NCBI GenBank assembly: GCA_035771165.1
Contig: JAWNZC010000106.1
Span: 3,721,501 to 3,785,500 of the forward strand
From: Paragorgia papillata
Taxonomy: Eukaryota; Cnidaria; Anthozoa; Scleralcyonacea; Coralliidae
Direction: 5' to 3'
DNA length: 64,000 nt
The notes below the pieces were generated by a model. It was not told the origin of the DNA. It ran no database searches and saw only the letters and a program-made list of their open reading frames with translations. Numbering within the stretch: position 1 is the stretch's first letter; each line of letters begins with the position of its first letter. Position numbers and translations under genes: made by a program. Shown here piece after piece: positions 1 through 10,909 of this stretch.

Positions 1-25
1 CAGCGAAACACGAGTCTGTAGATTG

Positions 26-28
<3 letters not shown>

Positions 29-57
<29 letters not shown>

Positions 58-84
58 CTATATATATATATATATATATATATA
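29..84. repeat. (TA)n microsatellite
   Basis: Two TA tracts are separated by the short interruption taac. It lies at the window edge, just outside repeat copy A. Confidence 0.9.
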
Positions 85-252
85 CTTTTCCAATACGTTA
101 TTATGCACGTGTGACGTCAAGTGAGGTATGGAAGAATTGTCAACCCTAATCTTTGTAATCGCAAGGTTACTTTCAACTAAGATAGTTTATTTTTCATTTC
201 ATAAGCACTTTAGTGTTTAGTGTCCGATATATCGGACGCCAAGAACAAAAGT

Positions 253-1055
253 ACTAGAAATACATGACCGCAACAACCCCTCGCCCGTTTATATGCATTT
301 TATTGCATCAAGATTTCTTCCGTTTTTACTCAGCTAAACCTGGTAAATACAAATCTCCTTACGGTTGAACTTTCTTCTGCTTTTGTCACTACAAACACTG
401 CCAATTCGGCCTACTCGTTTTTCTCGTCGGTTTCTCACTTTTTTCGTTGTCACGAAAGGCATCATTCAGTTTTCTTCAAGATCTAAAAAGCCGTTTGTTT
501 CAAAATATCTTCATCGTTCTCTCTCGGGTTAAGTAGAATATACCAGAGCAGAATTATTTACCGGCTTTGAACAGTTTCAGGACACATCCTTGTTCTTTCA
601 GTTACATTTCGGTCGGCATCGTTTTCGGTCTTTATCGTAGTTTTTAGGCTTTTTTTCAGTGGTTTTAAGTCGCATTTATTGTTGCCTCTTCTCGCTGCCA
701 CATCTCGTCTTAGCCTTCTTTCTTTGGTCTTTCTCCATAGTAATATTAATGTACATTTTAGATGAAACGATTTTTTCTGGCAAAGATTTCTTTCAGCTCA
801 TGATCGTTGAAAAATTATTTCATAATCCAACCGAACTTATAATTTGCTGACGTAAATTTATATAATTTGAATAATTTAACAGGTTAGTTACCATTTAACA
901 GTACCCTTCTATCCGAACCGCGCAAGTTGTGGATTTGATAAATATATACTTTCAGGTTTACATCTCGCGTGTAATTTCGCATGTCCACGCATGCCGAGAT
1001 TAGCACCCTCACCGGGCTCCAGGCCTTCGGCCCAACGCCTGGGCTCAGGGATAAA
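253..1055 (+). repeat. Dispersed repeat family, copy A
   Basis: It begins ACTAGAAATACATGA followed by CAACAACCCCTCGCCCG, and ends with a GC-rich palindromic tail (CACCGGGCTC..GGCCTTCGG..GGGATAAA). The same head and tail, in the same order and orientation, bound copy C (51549-52642); copy B (17965-19395) shares the head and part of the tail. The interior contains CACTACAAACACTGC and Arg/Phe-type pyrimidine-rich sequence with no clear long ORF. The class is unknown; a non-autonomous DNA element is possible. The GC-rich hairpin tail vaguely recalls Helitron ends, but no CTRR terminus was seen. Confidence 0.6.
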
Positions 1056-1166
1056 GAGGGAATGAAGCGAAAACAATAGAAGAACAAAGAACAGGAATAA
1101 ATTTTAAGCGTTAAAGGGATAAATCCGATCAGTGGCTTAAATGCGTGCAATACACATTTTACTTAC

Positions 1167-1356
1167 ATGCATCGTAGATCCAACGTTTTGTCTACGTTTT
1201 TGGACGAGCAGTTGAGCCTGTTTGCTTTGGAGTGGTTGGGCTCTGTTGGAGTATATCGCCTGAATATTAGTGGTTGCACGTTGTGTAAGGTGGTCTGGCT
1301 GGGATTTTGGTAATAACACGACAGGTTGTACCATTGAAAACTGTTTGCCTTGAGGT
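1167..1356 (-). CDS. MED12: MED12 exon j (Gln-rich tail, last exon visible)
   Basis: This 190-bp exon lies between acceptor ggctacaaag and a perfect donor GTAAGT. It encodes PQGKQFSMVQPVVLLPKSQP, then NIQAIYSNRAQPLQSKQAQL and LVQKRRQNVG. The composition (Gln, Pro, Ser) suits the MED12 C-terminal tail. Homology is not strong enough to place it alone; support comes from splice sites and phase (AG from exon i plus A). It ends in phase 0, so at least one more exon is expected before position 1, or in 1-1166 where I could not recognise one. Confidence 0.65.
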
Positions 1357-1393
1357 CTTTGTAGCCTACTTGCAAATTATATAAGATAAAATT

Positions 1394-1491
1394 ATTTTAT
1401 TGAAACCCTGAATGACGTAACGTTTTGTAAGAAGTCAAGTAGACAACATATGCACCGTATTCATAAATGACTAACAATTTATATCATTTTA

Positions 1492-1536
<45 letters not shown>

Positions 1537-1627
1537 ATATAAATTGTTAGTCATTTATGAATACGGTGCATATGTTGTCTACTTGACTTCTTACAAAACG
1601 TTACGTCATTCAGGGTTTCAATAAAAT
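1394..1627. repeat. Perfect 98-bp inverted repeat with (TA)n loop
   Basis: Arms 1394-1491 and 1530-1627 are exact reverse complements by eye. The spacer is an AT microsatellite of about 38 bp. It lies only 38 bp beyond the MED12 exon j acceptor, inside the intron. An RNA from either strand would form a very stable hairpin. Confidence 0.9.
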
Positions 1628-1663
1628 GAATGACGTATATATATATATATATGCATTTAAACT

Positions 1664-1812
1664 ACAATCTTGGACAATAATAGTTGTAACAGTCAACCCC
1701 CCCACCCCCCTGATTAAATGTTGTTATATGAAACTCCAGTCCAACATTGTTTCATTTCGGTCAACATTGAATCGGGGGGAGGGGGTGTTACAACATTATT
1801 GTCCAAGATTGT
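1664..1812. mobile_element. Small fold-back MITE
   Basis: Terminal inverted repeats CAATCTTGGACAATAATAG and its near complement bound 149 bp containing C-rich and G-rich blocks. The right 83 bp recurs at 2433-2515 with one clear change. Confidence 0.7.
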
Positions 1813-2432
1813 TCTTGACTGATTTTTCTTAATATTGTATAAAATACAGTTAAAATATGATTTCTATTTGTAAATTAAAGTCAATAAACAAATTGTGAAA
1901 TTTGAAACTGTTTCGTGCAATTAGTAGAGAGATATTTGCATTTAAAAATGTATAGATTGCGCTCTACTACGAGGCCCTTTCTTTGTTACTCAATAATATC
2001 TATGTCACTAGAACAGTATTGCGAGAGAAAGTGCATTATGTCGATGGAAAAAATGTAGGTTTCGATACTTGGATAACTGTTGAAAAACAGATGTATTTAT
2101 AATATTATTATTGTTTAGATATGACGCTCATATTTCAGCCGTTGGGTGATTGATATCTGAGCCCGCTTTAACTGAATCTATATCTGACATTATGATGATT
2201 GGGGAAAAACAAGCACGGTGTATTTCATTTCATAATAGAACATTTTATTTAAGTTTAAAAATTATTTCCCCAGCTAATACTATCAATGAATTGTTAATGG
2301 AGCATAATTATTTTTATATTAAGATTAATAGCTTCAAAAACTACAGAAGACCCGCGCTACCTTGTCGTTGGAAATTTGAGAAATTAACGTATTGCGGCAC
2401 GCGTTTTAGACGAAGCGAAATCTGGAAGAGGT

Positions 2433-2515
2433 TGAAACTCCAGTCCAACATTGTTTCATTTCGGTCAACATTGAATCGGGGGGAGGGGGTGTTACAACAT
2501 TATTGCCCAAGATTG
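2433..2515. repeat. Half copy of the 1664-1812 MITE
   Basis: This 83-bp stretch matches 1729-1811 almost exactly (GTCC versus GCCC near the end). It lies 45 bp before the long G tract. Confidence 0.8.
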
Positions 2516-2559
2516 TAGCCTTTCCAAGCTCGTTCTAATATGTAAGCCTGTAACTTTGC

Positions 2560-2658
2560 GGGGGAGGGGGGGGGGGGGGGGGGGGGGGGGGGTGGGGGGG
2601 GGGGGGGGAGGGGGGGGGGGGGGGGGGGGGCGGGGGGGGGGGTGGGGGGGGGGGGTGG

Positions 2659-2693
<35 letters not shown>
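2560..2693. repeat. 134-bp poly(G) tract
   Basis: 127 of 134 bases are G, with seven single interruptions (A2565, T2593, A2609, C2631, T2643, T2656, A2661). MED12 is transcribed from the other strand, so its pre-mRNA would carry poly(C). Polyproline and polyglycine open frames here are artefacts of the repeat. The length may be imprecise in the assembly. Confidence 0.9.
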
Positions 2694-2694
<1 letters not shown>

Positions 2695-3206
2695 GGAGAA
2701 GGGAAGACAGTCTGTGGACAATCCATTCAGAAAATAAATTATCTAGTCGCGGACTAATGTTCTGATTGGCTTATAACGTTCCTGCTACTTCCGCACCTAT
2801 TATGATTGGCCACGGTTAATAACAAGTTACTAATTTTCACTTTCATTATCAGAATTATATTTTGAAAGATTATGGCTGGTGATTATTTTCGCTTTTGTTG
2901 AGACAAAACCGATCAGTTAACTTTTAAATAATTAAGGTCATTTGCTGTGAAACCGAGGCGTTTTGCCCAGCTTTCAACGAGCTCAGTTTAGCAGAAAAAT
3001 CCCCCAGTGAAATCAGCGTCAGCTTCTGAAAAAGGCGGCCAGGCCAGAATTGGCAAATACTGTTTTGGATACTTAAACAGGATTAGAAAGAAATCGTGAA
3101 GTTTCCTTTTATTGCAGAGCAAATGGCCATGGCGCCACAAAATATATCATTATTTCCGCCTGAAACATTCACAAAAGGCTCTGCATTCCCGAAACAGTAC
3201 TGTTAA

Positions 3207-3864
3207 AGTGGTTCTCTGATGAAAATATTGTTGGCAATGTTTATGCATAATCCTAAAGATGTTATGGTAGTTGGTAATCGTGCAAAGTTTCATTTCAAAA
3301 TTCGTTGAAGAAAAGGTGGTATTTTACGTGTAAAGTTTGTATTTTGGAGCGCCGCCACACGATCGGAAATCGCATAGAAAATCGGCCACTTTCATGGGGC
3401 AGTTCGCAGTCCACGTGCGTGCTGGCTCAAGCGAGTTGTCGGCCTTGTATTGATGACGTTTACACGCAAGATATTCGTTCTACGCATACGTAGATAATAC
3501 GGGTCAACCCGTATTTCGCGAGCCTCGACAGCCGCCATTTCCGATCGTGTTAAAGTGGCCGAGCTTGAGAAGAATGAGTCGAGGAAGCTCATGGCGTCAT
3601 AGACTCAATAACAACAATGACCCTTTTATTGACAACAACAATCTATTGTTTTTATTGAGTCTATGACGTCATAAGCTTCCTCGAATTATTCTTCTCAAGC
3701 TCACCCACTTTAATGGCGGCGCTCCAAAATACATACTATGCACGTAAAATATCAGCTTTTCTTCAACGAATTTCGAAATGAAACTTTGCACGATTACTAA
3801 CTACCATAACATCTTTAGGATTATGCAAAAACATTACGGACAATATTTCCATCAGAGAACCACT
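3207..3864. mobile_element. TTAA-flanked palindromic MITE (AGTGGTTC termini)
   Basis: Inverted repeats start AGTGGTTCTCTGAT and are flanked by TTAA on both sides (3203-3206, 3865-3868). The arms extend more than 150 bp with some mismatches. The centre holds another inverted repeat (TATGACGTCATAAGCTTCC and partner). TTAA duplications are typical of Kolobok and piggyBac; the AGTGG terminus is shared with the Kolobok-like element at 35634-37935. Confidence 0.8.
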
Positions 3865-3986
3865 TTAACACCGCGGGGTCACTAAAATATATTTGTTCAT
3901 GTCCCACTTAATTGATTTCCTCAGCCAGACCAAGTCATGTCATGAAGAAAACAGTTTTTGTGGGTAACCAGGTGAAGGATAAGAGG

Positions 3987-4393
3987 TGTATCGCTACTCT
4001 GATTGAAAGTGAAAACCAGCCAAGGTTTCTATTATAAACGGATATTACAACACTTGTTGTTATCTTATAAAATAAGCTAAAAAGGACTATATGGGGGGGG
4101 GGGGGGGGGGGGTGACCCCATATTTTTATGTTTACACTTACTTAATCTCGGAGAGAAACCCACATTAAGTGGTGAATCCATATTTTGATATCTACACTTA
4201 CTTAATCTCGGGAGATATCCACATTAATTTTTATGATTTTTTCATAATTTTAATTTCGGGGAATTATGTGGTGACCCAATATAGTTCTTTTTACCTTATT
4301 TTAAAATATATCCACAAGTGTCGTGGTAATTTTAGATTATAATAGGAAACAGAAAGTTGACAGGTTTTAACCTTAAACCAGAGTAGCGATACA
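3987..4393. mobile_element. MITE with GCTACTCTG terminal inverted repeats
   Basis: The ends are TGTATCGCTACTCTG and its complement. The interior has a 20-base G run (4093-4112) and a tandemly repeated unit of about 65 bp (ACACTTACTTAATCTCGG twice). A second member with related ends is at 13723-14027. Confidence 0.65.
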
Positions 4394-4601
4394 CATGTCA
4401 TGTCATGAAATTCGTTGAAAACTTTTAAGAATTTGATTGGTTTCTGGTTTTTGAAAACAAATGGGAAACATGCAGGATTTTTTAGTCAAGCACCAATTAA
4501 AGACAAAGCAGGAATTTGTTCAAGAAACTTCATCAATGATATGATAAGTTGTACGTATAGATGTTTTGTATGTACGTTTGCGAACTCATTGCAACGTAAC
4601 G

Positions 4602-4765
4602 GACATTTGGTGGACGTTCGTCACGCTCAATTACTCAGAAAAGATTTCTGAGCCCCAGATAGGGTTCGAACCTGCAACCTTTTAATGACCGGTTAGACGC
4701 TCTAAGCGGTCATTAGAAGGTTGCACGTTATTGAGCTTGACGAACGTCCACCAAACGTCTGAAAC
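4602..4765. repeat. Fold-back unit enclosing a tRNA-like sequence
   Basis: Inverted arms TTTGGTGGACGTTCGTCA and TGACGAACGTCCACCAAA surround a tRNA-like stretch. Related sequence with the same flank recurs near 44930-45002. Confidence 0.65.
4649..4707 (-). repeat. tRNA-derived (SINE-like) fragment
   Basis: On the minus strand it carries a perfect B box (GGTTCGAACC) before an acceptor-like CTGGGGCTCA, and a degenerate A-box/D-arm (GCTTAGAGCGTCTAACC). The 5' acceptor half is missing, so it is not a functional tRNA. It is better read as a tRNA-derived SINE head or pseudogene. Confidence 0.5.
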
Positions 4766-4909
4766 TTCATCAAGTGAATTGGCGAGACAGACACAGAGAA
4801 AATGAATTCAACAATATTTTAAGGACACTTCTCTTGCCACGACAGTAAGCTTAAATATCGCCCCATGCGTGTGGATGCAGTTTCTGTAATATGATTCTAT
4901 CGTATCTAC

Positions 4910-5171
4910 CTGTGAACGCCCAGGGTTGTTTGCGGTTGGCTTTGTTCTAAGAAAGGTCGTTCAGCCTGCTGAAACATTAGAAGCTTTTGCTGCTGCTGCT
5001 GTATTGTCAGCGGTTGCTGCTGCTGTACTAGTCTAGGCGTTTTCTTCAGCCGCTTTGATTTCGGTTTGTCTTCAATCTGCCGTTGTTCTACAGCAGCATG
5101 GCGTAACTCTAACCGTTCGCGCTTCACGGCTGCATTCAGGTTAATCATGGATGTGTATGGTCTCCCGACGC
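4910..5171 (-). CDS. MED12: MED12 exon i (basic and Gln-rich C-terminal region)
   Basis: This 262-bp exon begins at acceptor tattttgtag and completes the split Gly codon of exon h. It encodes a Lys/Arg-rich stretch (KPKSKRLKKTPR, a plausible nuclear localisation signal) followed by short polyglutamine runs (QQQQ, QQQQQ). That resembles the Gln-rich Opa-like tail of MED12. The reading frame would meet TAG right after the donor, so exon i could be read as the C-terminus. I prefer splicing, because the donor CAG/GTAGAT leaves two bases (AG) that exon j's first A turns into Arg, and exon j is again Gln-rich. Confidence 0.85.
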
Positions 5172-6338
5172 CTACAAAATACAAGTGATAATAGAATATG
5201 AAAAAGAGTAGAATGTTGCAAAGGCAGTATTTTAGATATATAGCAAAGCAAATAGAACAACGTAGACTACAGTAGGGTAGAGTAGGGCAGCATAGAGTGG
5301 AGAAGAGTAGATAGCGTAAAATAGAATAGGAAGGGTCAGTAGGGTAAGGTAGGATATTAGAGGGGAGTAGAGTAGGATAGGGTCGGGTCAAGTCGAGTCG
5401 GTAGGGTAGCGTGAGCTGTTAGCGCGCAGCTAACCAAAAGTTAAGCCCAGTTAGAAGGGGTTAGAACTTGGGTGGGTGATCGCTTGGGAATGACCACGTT
5501 GTCGAAATTAAAACTCATGTGAGTAGAGTTGTAGTTGGTCTCTCCTGTGCTTCGAGGGTTTTTCACCGGGTTCTCCAGTTTTCCTCCCTCTGCAAAATCA
5601 ACACCTACAGCTTAGCCGCGATCCGTGGTCTGAACTGTGTCGTATGGAGGCTGCCTGGAGCGCTTTGATATGCCTCGACACAGCCACGCTTCTTCTGGGT
5701 CCTTCGTAATTCAGCCACTGGCTGCGAGTAAGGATGATTAGTCCCCAGTCCTTTAAGGGTAGAGTGGAGTAGATTGGAGTAGAGTATATTTACTTAGAAA
5801 ACGGTTCTTCTAGAGTCAGAGCAATATTTAATAATCATGGGTTTACACCTCGGACTGGACCATTGCCGGTTTTTACCAACAAACGGTGTACACTAGTTAT
5901 TTTTTACCTAGCGAGTTCAAATTACGATGAATGCCATCATTTCCCCATCAAAATGGAAGGATTTTGCACAATGAGTGCATCGACACGTCAACCCTCGTAA
6001 TGAAGTAACGTGCCTTTCAAATTTCACTCAACCGTTGCAATAACTATCGAATCAAAATGCCATCAGGAAGTCACACTGCGATTTTCGTAATTCTAACACG
6101 CTGGGTATAGGAATAACACATTGTTTGTTTGTGAAGACTGGACTTTCGCTTTAGACTTCGGCGAGAAACGTCAATGGTTTGATCTCAGGTGTACACCTAT
6201 GATTATTCCCCTGACTCTAACTTTTTGCCCGTATTAATACGTCATCAGTACAGAATTTATGGTCTCGGCTCGCAGACGCTCCCTCAATTTGTACTTGAAC
6301 TTCCAAGCCATTGAAAAAAACTAAATTGTTTTACTAAC
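5172..6338 (-). other. MED12 intron h-i (1.17 kb)
   Basis: It contains a degenerate (GTAGA/GTAGG)n array at about 5260-5410 and otherwise unremarkable AT-rich sequence. Nothing else was recognised. Confidence 0.7.
5260..5410. repeat. Degenerate pentamer array (GTAGR)n
   Basis: Successive GTAGAGTAGGGCAG-type units have strong purine bias on the plus strand. Short echoes appear at about 5755-5790. Confidence 0.75.
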
Positions 6339-6612
6339 CTTTTGGATCAAGAGTTGACTGTAGTTTACCAGGAGAACCCAAGCCACTATTTAAATCGATG
6401 TTGTCATCCTCAGAATCATCTGGTGGATTAAGGTAGTAACTTAACGGTTTCTTTTTTACAAAATTATGGTGAAGAGACCGCGGTAAGTCAGTTAGGTGTG
6501 GCAGTGGCTTGCGTTCGATTCTAACGGCGCCAAACCAAGAAAATGCCATGGGAGCCGGGTTTTTGTGACCTTCTATCAAATCCCAAGGACTGATCTTCTG
6601 TCGACCTTTTAC
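6339..6612 (-). CDS. MED12: MED12 exon h (KISPWDL..SWFGAVRIERKP)
   Basis: This 274-bp exon has acceptor gggatttcag and donor GTTAGT. It encodes VKGRQKISPWDLIEGHKNPA, then SWFGAVRIERKPLPHL and KKKPLSYYLNPPDDSEDDN. This is the signature start of the MED12 PQL region (family pattern K-I-S-P-W-D-L-F-E-G..W-F-G..R-V..R and R-x-Y-Y-L-x-P). PQL sequence in other animals contacts transcription factors and chromatin regulators, including beta-catenin; that role is inferred here. It ends one base into a Gly codon. Confidence 0.97.
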
Positions 6613-6824
6613 CTGAAATCCCTTTTATCAAAAAGAAAAAAAAGAAAACGTTGTACAAACGTAAAAAGTCGATTTCAGAAAACAATGTATTAAAATCAAA
6701 GCTTGTAAAATTCGCTACAAGATTCGCTACTAGATTGTCACCGCATTCATTCGAGGGGTGGCGGGACAGCTCTCTTGTAGAAGGAAACAATTCCAGTGAA
6801 AAAAGTTTCTGCGGCTATATTTGA

Positions 6825-7313
6825 AGGGCATATGACTCGAAAATTAAGTTTGTCTCATTGAAAAGAACATTTAAAATGATAAAATAACATTTTTTGCAAT
6901 TTTTGGTTTCCTTGCTTCGTTTTTGAGATATTCCAGCTTGTTTGATATGCAAATGACACAACTTTCTACGTCACATGTGCATAACGAGTTATCAGAAAAG
7001 GTTACATATCTTTGCTATTATGAAAACATGGGCTTAACTCAAAGGAAGCATGTGAGTGTTTCTACCCACAACACCAAACATGTAGAATTCCAAGTGATTT
7101 CGTCTCACAATAGCAAATATATGTAACCTTCTCTCGGTAACTCATAATACTCATTATGCACGTGTGACGTAGAAAGTTGTGTCATTTGCATATCAAACAA
7201 ACTGGAATATCTCAAAAACGAAGCAAGGAAACCAAAAACTGGAAAAGATGTTATTTTATCATTTTAAATGTTCTTTTCAATAAGACAAACTTAATTTTCG
7301 AGTCATATGCCCT
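6825..7313. mobile_element. TTAA-type fold-back MITE (AGGGCATATGACTCG termini)
   Basis: The arms are long (over 130 bp) and nearly complementary. The right flank is TTAA (7314-7317); the left is TTGA (6821-6824), one change from a duplication. It abuts the 5' truncation of the LINE that follows. Confidence 0.75.
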
Positions 7314-7349
7314 TTAACTCGTTTGAGTATTCAGAATGGAACATTTGTT

Positions 7350-8116
7350 CTCATGGATTATCCCCAGTTAAATTAATCATTATTTATAGACCACCTTATT
7401 CCAGCACATCCAATTTCAATAGGAACATTTCTCAAAGAGTTTACCGACTATTTGGAATCGGTTATACTTTGTCGGGATTCTATTCTGATTACTGGTGACG
7501 TTAACATACATGTTGACGATTCTTCAAATGATGAAGCCTTGATCTTCTCGAATCCATGGGTCTCGAACAACACGTCAATAAACCAACACATACATATGGT
7601 CATACATTAAATCTAGTTATCACCAGAACTGGTGACCAGATCCTCAAAGATTCTCCTAAAACTGATTTCTGCTTGTCTGATCACATTTCCATTATATGTC
7701 ATCTTACAACACCAAAACCGCGACTTTCAGAGAAGACAATACATTATAGAAAATTGAAAGACGTCGATATATCTGCCTTGAAAAAGGACCTACGCTCATC
7801 TGATCTCTTTTCACAAACTTCCTCCAACATTAATGATTTGGTGCAATGTTTTAATACCACCCTCTCTACATTGCTAGATGCTCACGCCCCTCTAGTAAAG
7901 AAGACCATTATCACGAGGCCACGTGTTCCATGGTATACAGACGAAATCAAAGAATTAAAGAGGCGGAGGAGAAAAGCAGAAAATCGATGGAGAAAAACGA
8001 AGCAATCATCAGATTTAAAGTATTTAAAATCTATCAAGAATCAGACCAACTACTTGATGAAGCGAGCGAAGTGCGATTTTTTTTCTCGCCTATTAATTAG
8101 GCCAATACTTTACTAA
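7350..8116 (+). pseudogene. LINE apurinic endonuclease domain (broken)
   Basis: The YRPP motif lies near 7390, a GDVN motif near 7495 in another frame, and the longest open part (7556-8116) contains LSDHISI, the catalytic S-D-H of the EEP fold. The tail is rich in Arg/Lys (RRRRKAENRWRKTK), as is usual between EN and RT. A frameshift separates the first two motifs, and a stop follows at 8116. Confidence 0.8.
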
Positions 8117-8177
8117 GAAAATTGAAACAATTCGTTCTCAACTCAACCCTGACAACATTCACCCTGATAGTCCGCCT

Positions 8178-9801
8178 TTGTATCCAATAACTTCGAGTCA
8201 ACTTTTGAGTTTTGAACTTCTTAGTGAAGACGATGTCAAGAAATTGATTTCTAAGTCGGGGAAAAAATCATGTTCGCTTGATCCTATGCCTACCCCACTT
8301 ATGCTGGAATGTTTGGATGTTTTATTACCAGTGATAACAACTATGATTAATCTATCTCTAGAATCTAGTCAGTTTCCGGTTATATGGTAGGAGGCAATTG
8401 GTTATCCACTTCTAAAAAGGCAGATCTTGACACAAGTTTCTCAAATCTTCGTCTCATCAGTAACTTATCTTTTATTTCTAAACTTACGGAGAGAGCAGTT
8501 TTCAAACAATTAAATGATCACATGTCGCTAAATGATTTGTACCCAATACTCCAGTCAGCCTATCGTAGATATCACAGCACGGAAACTGCATTGCTCAAAG
8601 TAACCAACGATATACTTTTGAACATGAATAATCAGCGCGTTTCACTATTGGTTCTTTTGGATCTGAGCGCTGCTTTCGATACCATTGACCATAAAATATT
8701 GTTGAAACGCTTACAGAATAACTTGGGTATTGGCGGGACTGCTCTGTTATGGTTTGCTTCTTATCTTAGCAATAGAAAACAGCAAATTCACGTCAATGGC
8801 TCAATATCAGATGAATTTACTTATAATTGTGGTGTCCCACAGGGCTCCTGTCTTGGTCCCCTACTCTTCATAATTTATGCAAGTGACATGTTCTCCGCTA
8901 TTGACAACCATCTGCTTGATTCTCATGGATACGCTGATGATACACAACTTTACAGATCACTAAATCCTAACAGTGCAGATGACCAAGCACAGGGATTTCA
9001 AGAAGTGGAGAATGGTATTTCAGACTTGCGTGATTGGATGACTATATAGTAGTAAATTAAATTAAAGATGAATGATGATAAGACAGAATGTATATTAATT
9101 GGAACACGGCTACAATTGGCTAAGTTATCCATAAATCATATTTCAGTTGGAGACACAACTGTCCCTACCTCACGGACTGTCGCAAACCTTGGAAGGCTCT
9201 TTGATTCTGACATGTCTTTTCACGAACAAATAAATAAGCTGAGTAAATCGTCCTTCTACTTTCTATACAACATTAGGAAAATCAGAAAATATCTAACAAA
9301 AGATATAACAGCTACTCTTGTTCATGCCTTCGTTACATGCCGCCTGGATTACTGTAACAGTATACTGTATGGTTTACCAGCATATCAAATTGCAAAGATA
9401 CAAAGAGTGCAAAGATACAAAGAGTCCAAAATGCCGCCGCAAGGTTGGTCTGTAAGGTTCCGAAATTTGCACATATTACTCCATACTTAAAAGAACTTCA
9501 TTGACTACCGGTTAAATTTAGAATTAAATTTAAAATTCTTGTTTTAACCTTCCAAGCAATTTGCGGTTTGGCTCCGCAATATTTATGTGAGCTCATTCGT
9601 ATCAAAGATCATTCATGCCATCATCTTCGATCAAATTATGAACTATATTTAGCTGTGCCTTCTTCCAAGTCATTACAATTTGCAGCTCCCAGTTTGTGGA
9701 ACAGTTTACCAAAGGAAATTAGACAAGTACAATCTCTTTTTAGTTTCAAAAAACAATTAAAGCCTTTTTTATTTCGTGCAGCATATAATCTTAGTTCTTA
9801 G
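8178..9801 (+). pseudogene. LINE reverse transcriptase and C-terminal region (broken)
   Basis: 8178-8390 carries the fingers motif (DPMPTPLM). After a frameshift, 8384-9049 carries LLDLSAAFDTIDH, GVPQGSCLGPLLF and the catalytic HGYADDTQLY. 9068-9490 and 9568-9801 hold the thumb and C-terminal part (LDYCNSILYGLP, APSLWNSLPKEIR). The LVLLDLSAAFDTIDH and YADDTQLY spellings are characteristic of the L2/CR1 group. Stops near 9047 and 9490 and shifts at 8390 and 9490 disable it. Confidence 0.88.
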
Positions 9802-9949
9802 TATAACACTATTTTAATAGATAATTTTACGGTTTTAAATATAAATGTTGGATACTATTTTATATATATGTTTTGTAACTAAATTAATTTGTAAACATAG
9901 CGCATCTGAACATTTTTGTATGATAATTTGCGCTTTATAAATCAATATT

Positions 9950-9971
9950 AATAATAATAATAATAATAATA
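9950..9971 (+). repeat. (AAT)n tail of the L2-like LINE
   Basis: ATTAATAATAATAATAATAAT marks the 3' end of the LINE. Confidence 0.85.
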
Positions 9972-10909
9972 CAAAAACATACTAATAATTTATGACTCAA
10001 CGACTTTTCCACCAGTAATCTTCCTCCGAGCTTTAGCTAAAAGTTATTCCTTTTTTTGTAATTCGGCTTTTTCCTGGGGAACCAAAGCGGTAAAAAGCCG
10101 TGTCGGGAAATTCTATAATTCCTAAAATGTTCACGTTGGCGCCACGGCCATTCCCGGATGTCATTCAAAATGTTTTCTGTCAACTAACAAAATTCCTAGA
10201 ACTTTCTACTGGAATCGAATATTTAGACGGACGGACAACCTCGATAAAAGTGCCTCAAAAATACCTTTGATGGCATTTTGTGTTACAAGCAGGCAACCAC
10301 CACAGAAATGTATGTTTAAAGTTCGACAAAGACGACTAGGCCTGTTGGCATTCGTGTTTCGACTTTTTAATGCTAAAATTCTGAGTTTTTTTAAAGCTCG
10401 TCAACGCTTTGAAGTGCCGCATTGAAGTCGTATGGGATTTCCGTGGAGCGTTGCCAACTGCACTGATGGTTTATTTTGATTGGATAATCGAAGAATGTTA
10501 TCCAATCAGTGCGCGTGATATTTACTGCGCCGCTGGATAGCCGAATCCGCATCATTCACGATGACAAACAAACCAGAAACATGGCGTATAACACCTCGAA
10601 GAAAAGCCACAACAAGGTGAGTTCGTAAAGCTTTATAAATTTATCAAATTGGGTAGCTACGAAAATTCCTATATACTAAAGGACTACGTTTTGGTTTGGC
10701 AGTTTGCGGAAACAACCGTGTTATATTCTGTTCGAGCTGCGCTTTCCGTACAAGTGTTGTTCAGGACATCAAGCTCAGCTGGTGAACAAAATTTATTGTC
10801 TGTATGACTTTGGTTTAGATAGATGAAATACAAAATAAAATACAACAAAAATAAAAATAACATACAACATCTGGCAATCGATGACTGAATTACATGTGTA
10901 GATAAAAAT

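Larger units (their letters stand above)
1..1166 (-). other. Presumed MED12 intron (left edge), dispersed repeat copy A
   Basis: This segment follows exon j on the minus strand. It holds (TA)n tracts at about 29-84 and copy A of a dispersed repeat (253-1055). I found no convincing exon on either strand; the short open frames near 660-1150 lack codon bias and lie in the repeat. Confidence 0.6.
1357..4909 (-). other. MED12 intron i-j (3.55 kb), repeat-filled
   Basis: It contains a 98-bp perfect palindrome, a small fold-back with a second half-copy, a 134-bp G tract, a TTAA-flanked MITE, a MITE with GCTACTCTG termini, and a tRNA-like unit. No host coding sequence was recognised. Confidence 0.7.
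7318..9971 (+). mobile_element. L2/CR1-like non-LTR retrotransposon, 5'-truncated
   Basis: Endonuclease fragments (YRPPYS, GDVNIHV, LSDHISI) are followed by a reverse transcriptase and a C-terminal region. It ends with CGCTTTATAAATCAATATT plus an (AAT)n tail, as in L2-type LINEs that terminate in a microsatellite. It is broken into at least five frames, so inactive. The left end coincides with the MITE, so 5' truncation or disruption cannot be separated. Confidence 0.85.

Noticed and set aside
2500..2765. Long polyproline and polyglycine open frames
   Set aside because: They are produced entirely by the poly(G) tract; no codon usage or domain supports a protein.
4904..4909. MED12 stop codon (TAG) right after exon i
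   Set aside because: Possible, but a CAG/GTAGAT donor and the phase-matched Gln-rich exon j favour splicing. I keep it as the alternative.
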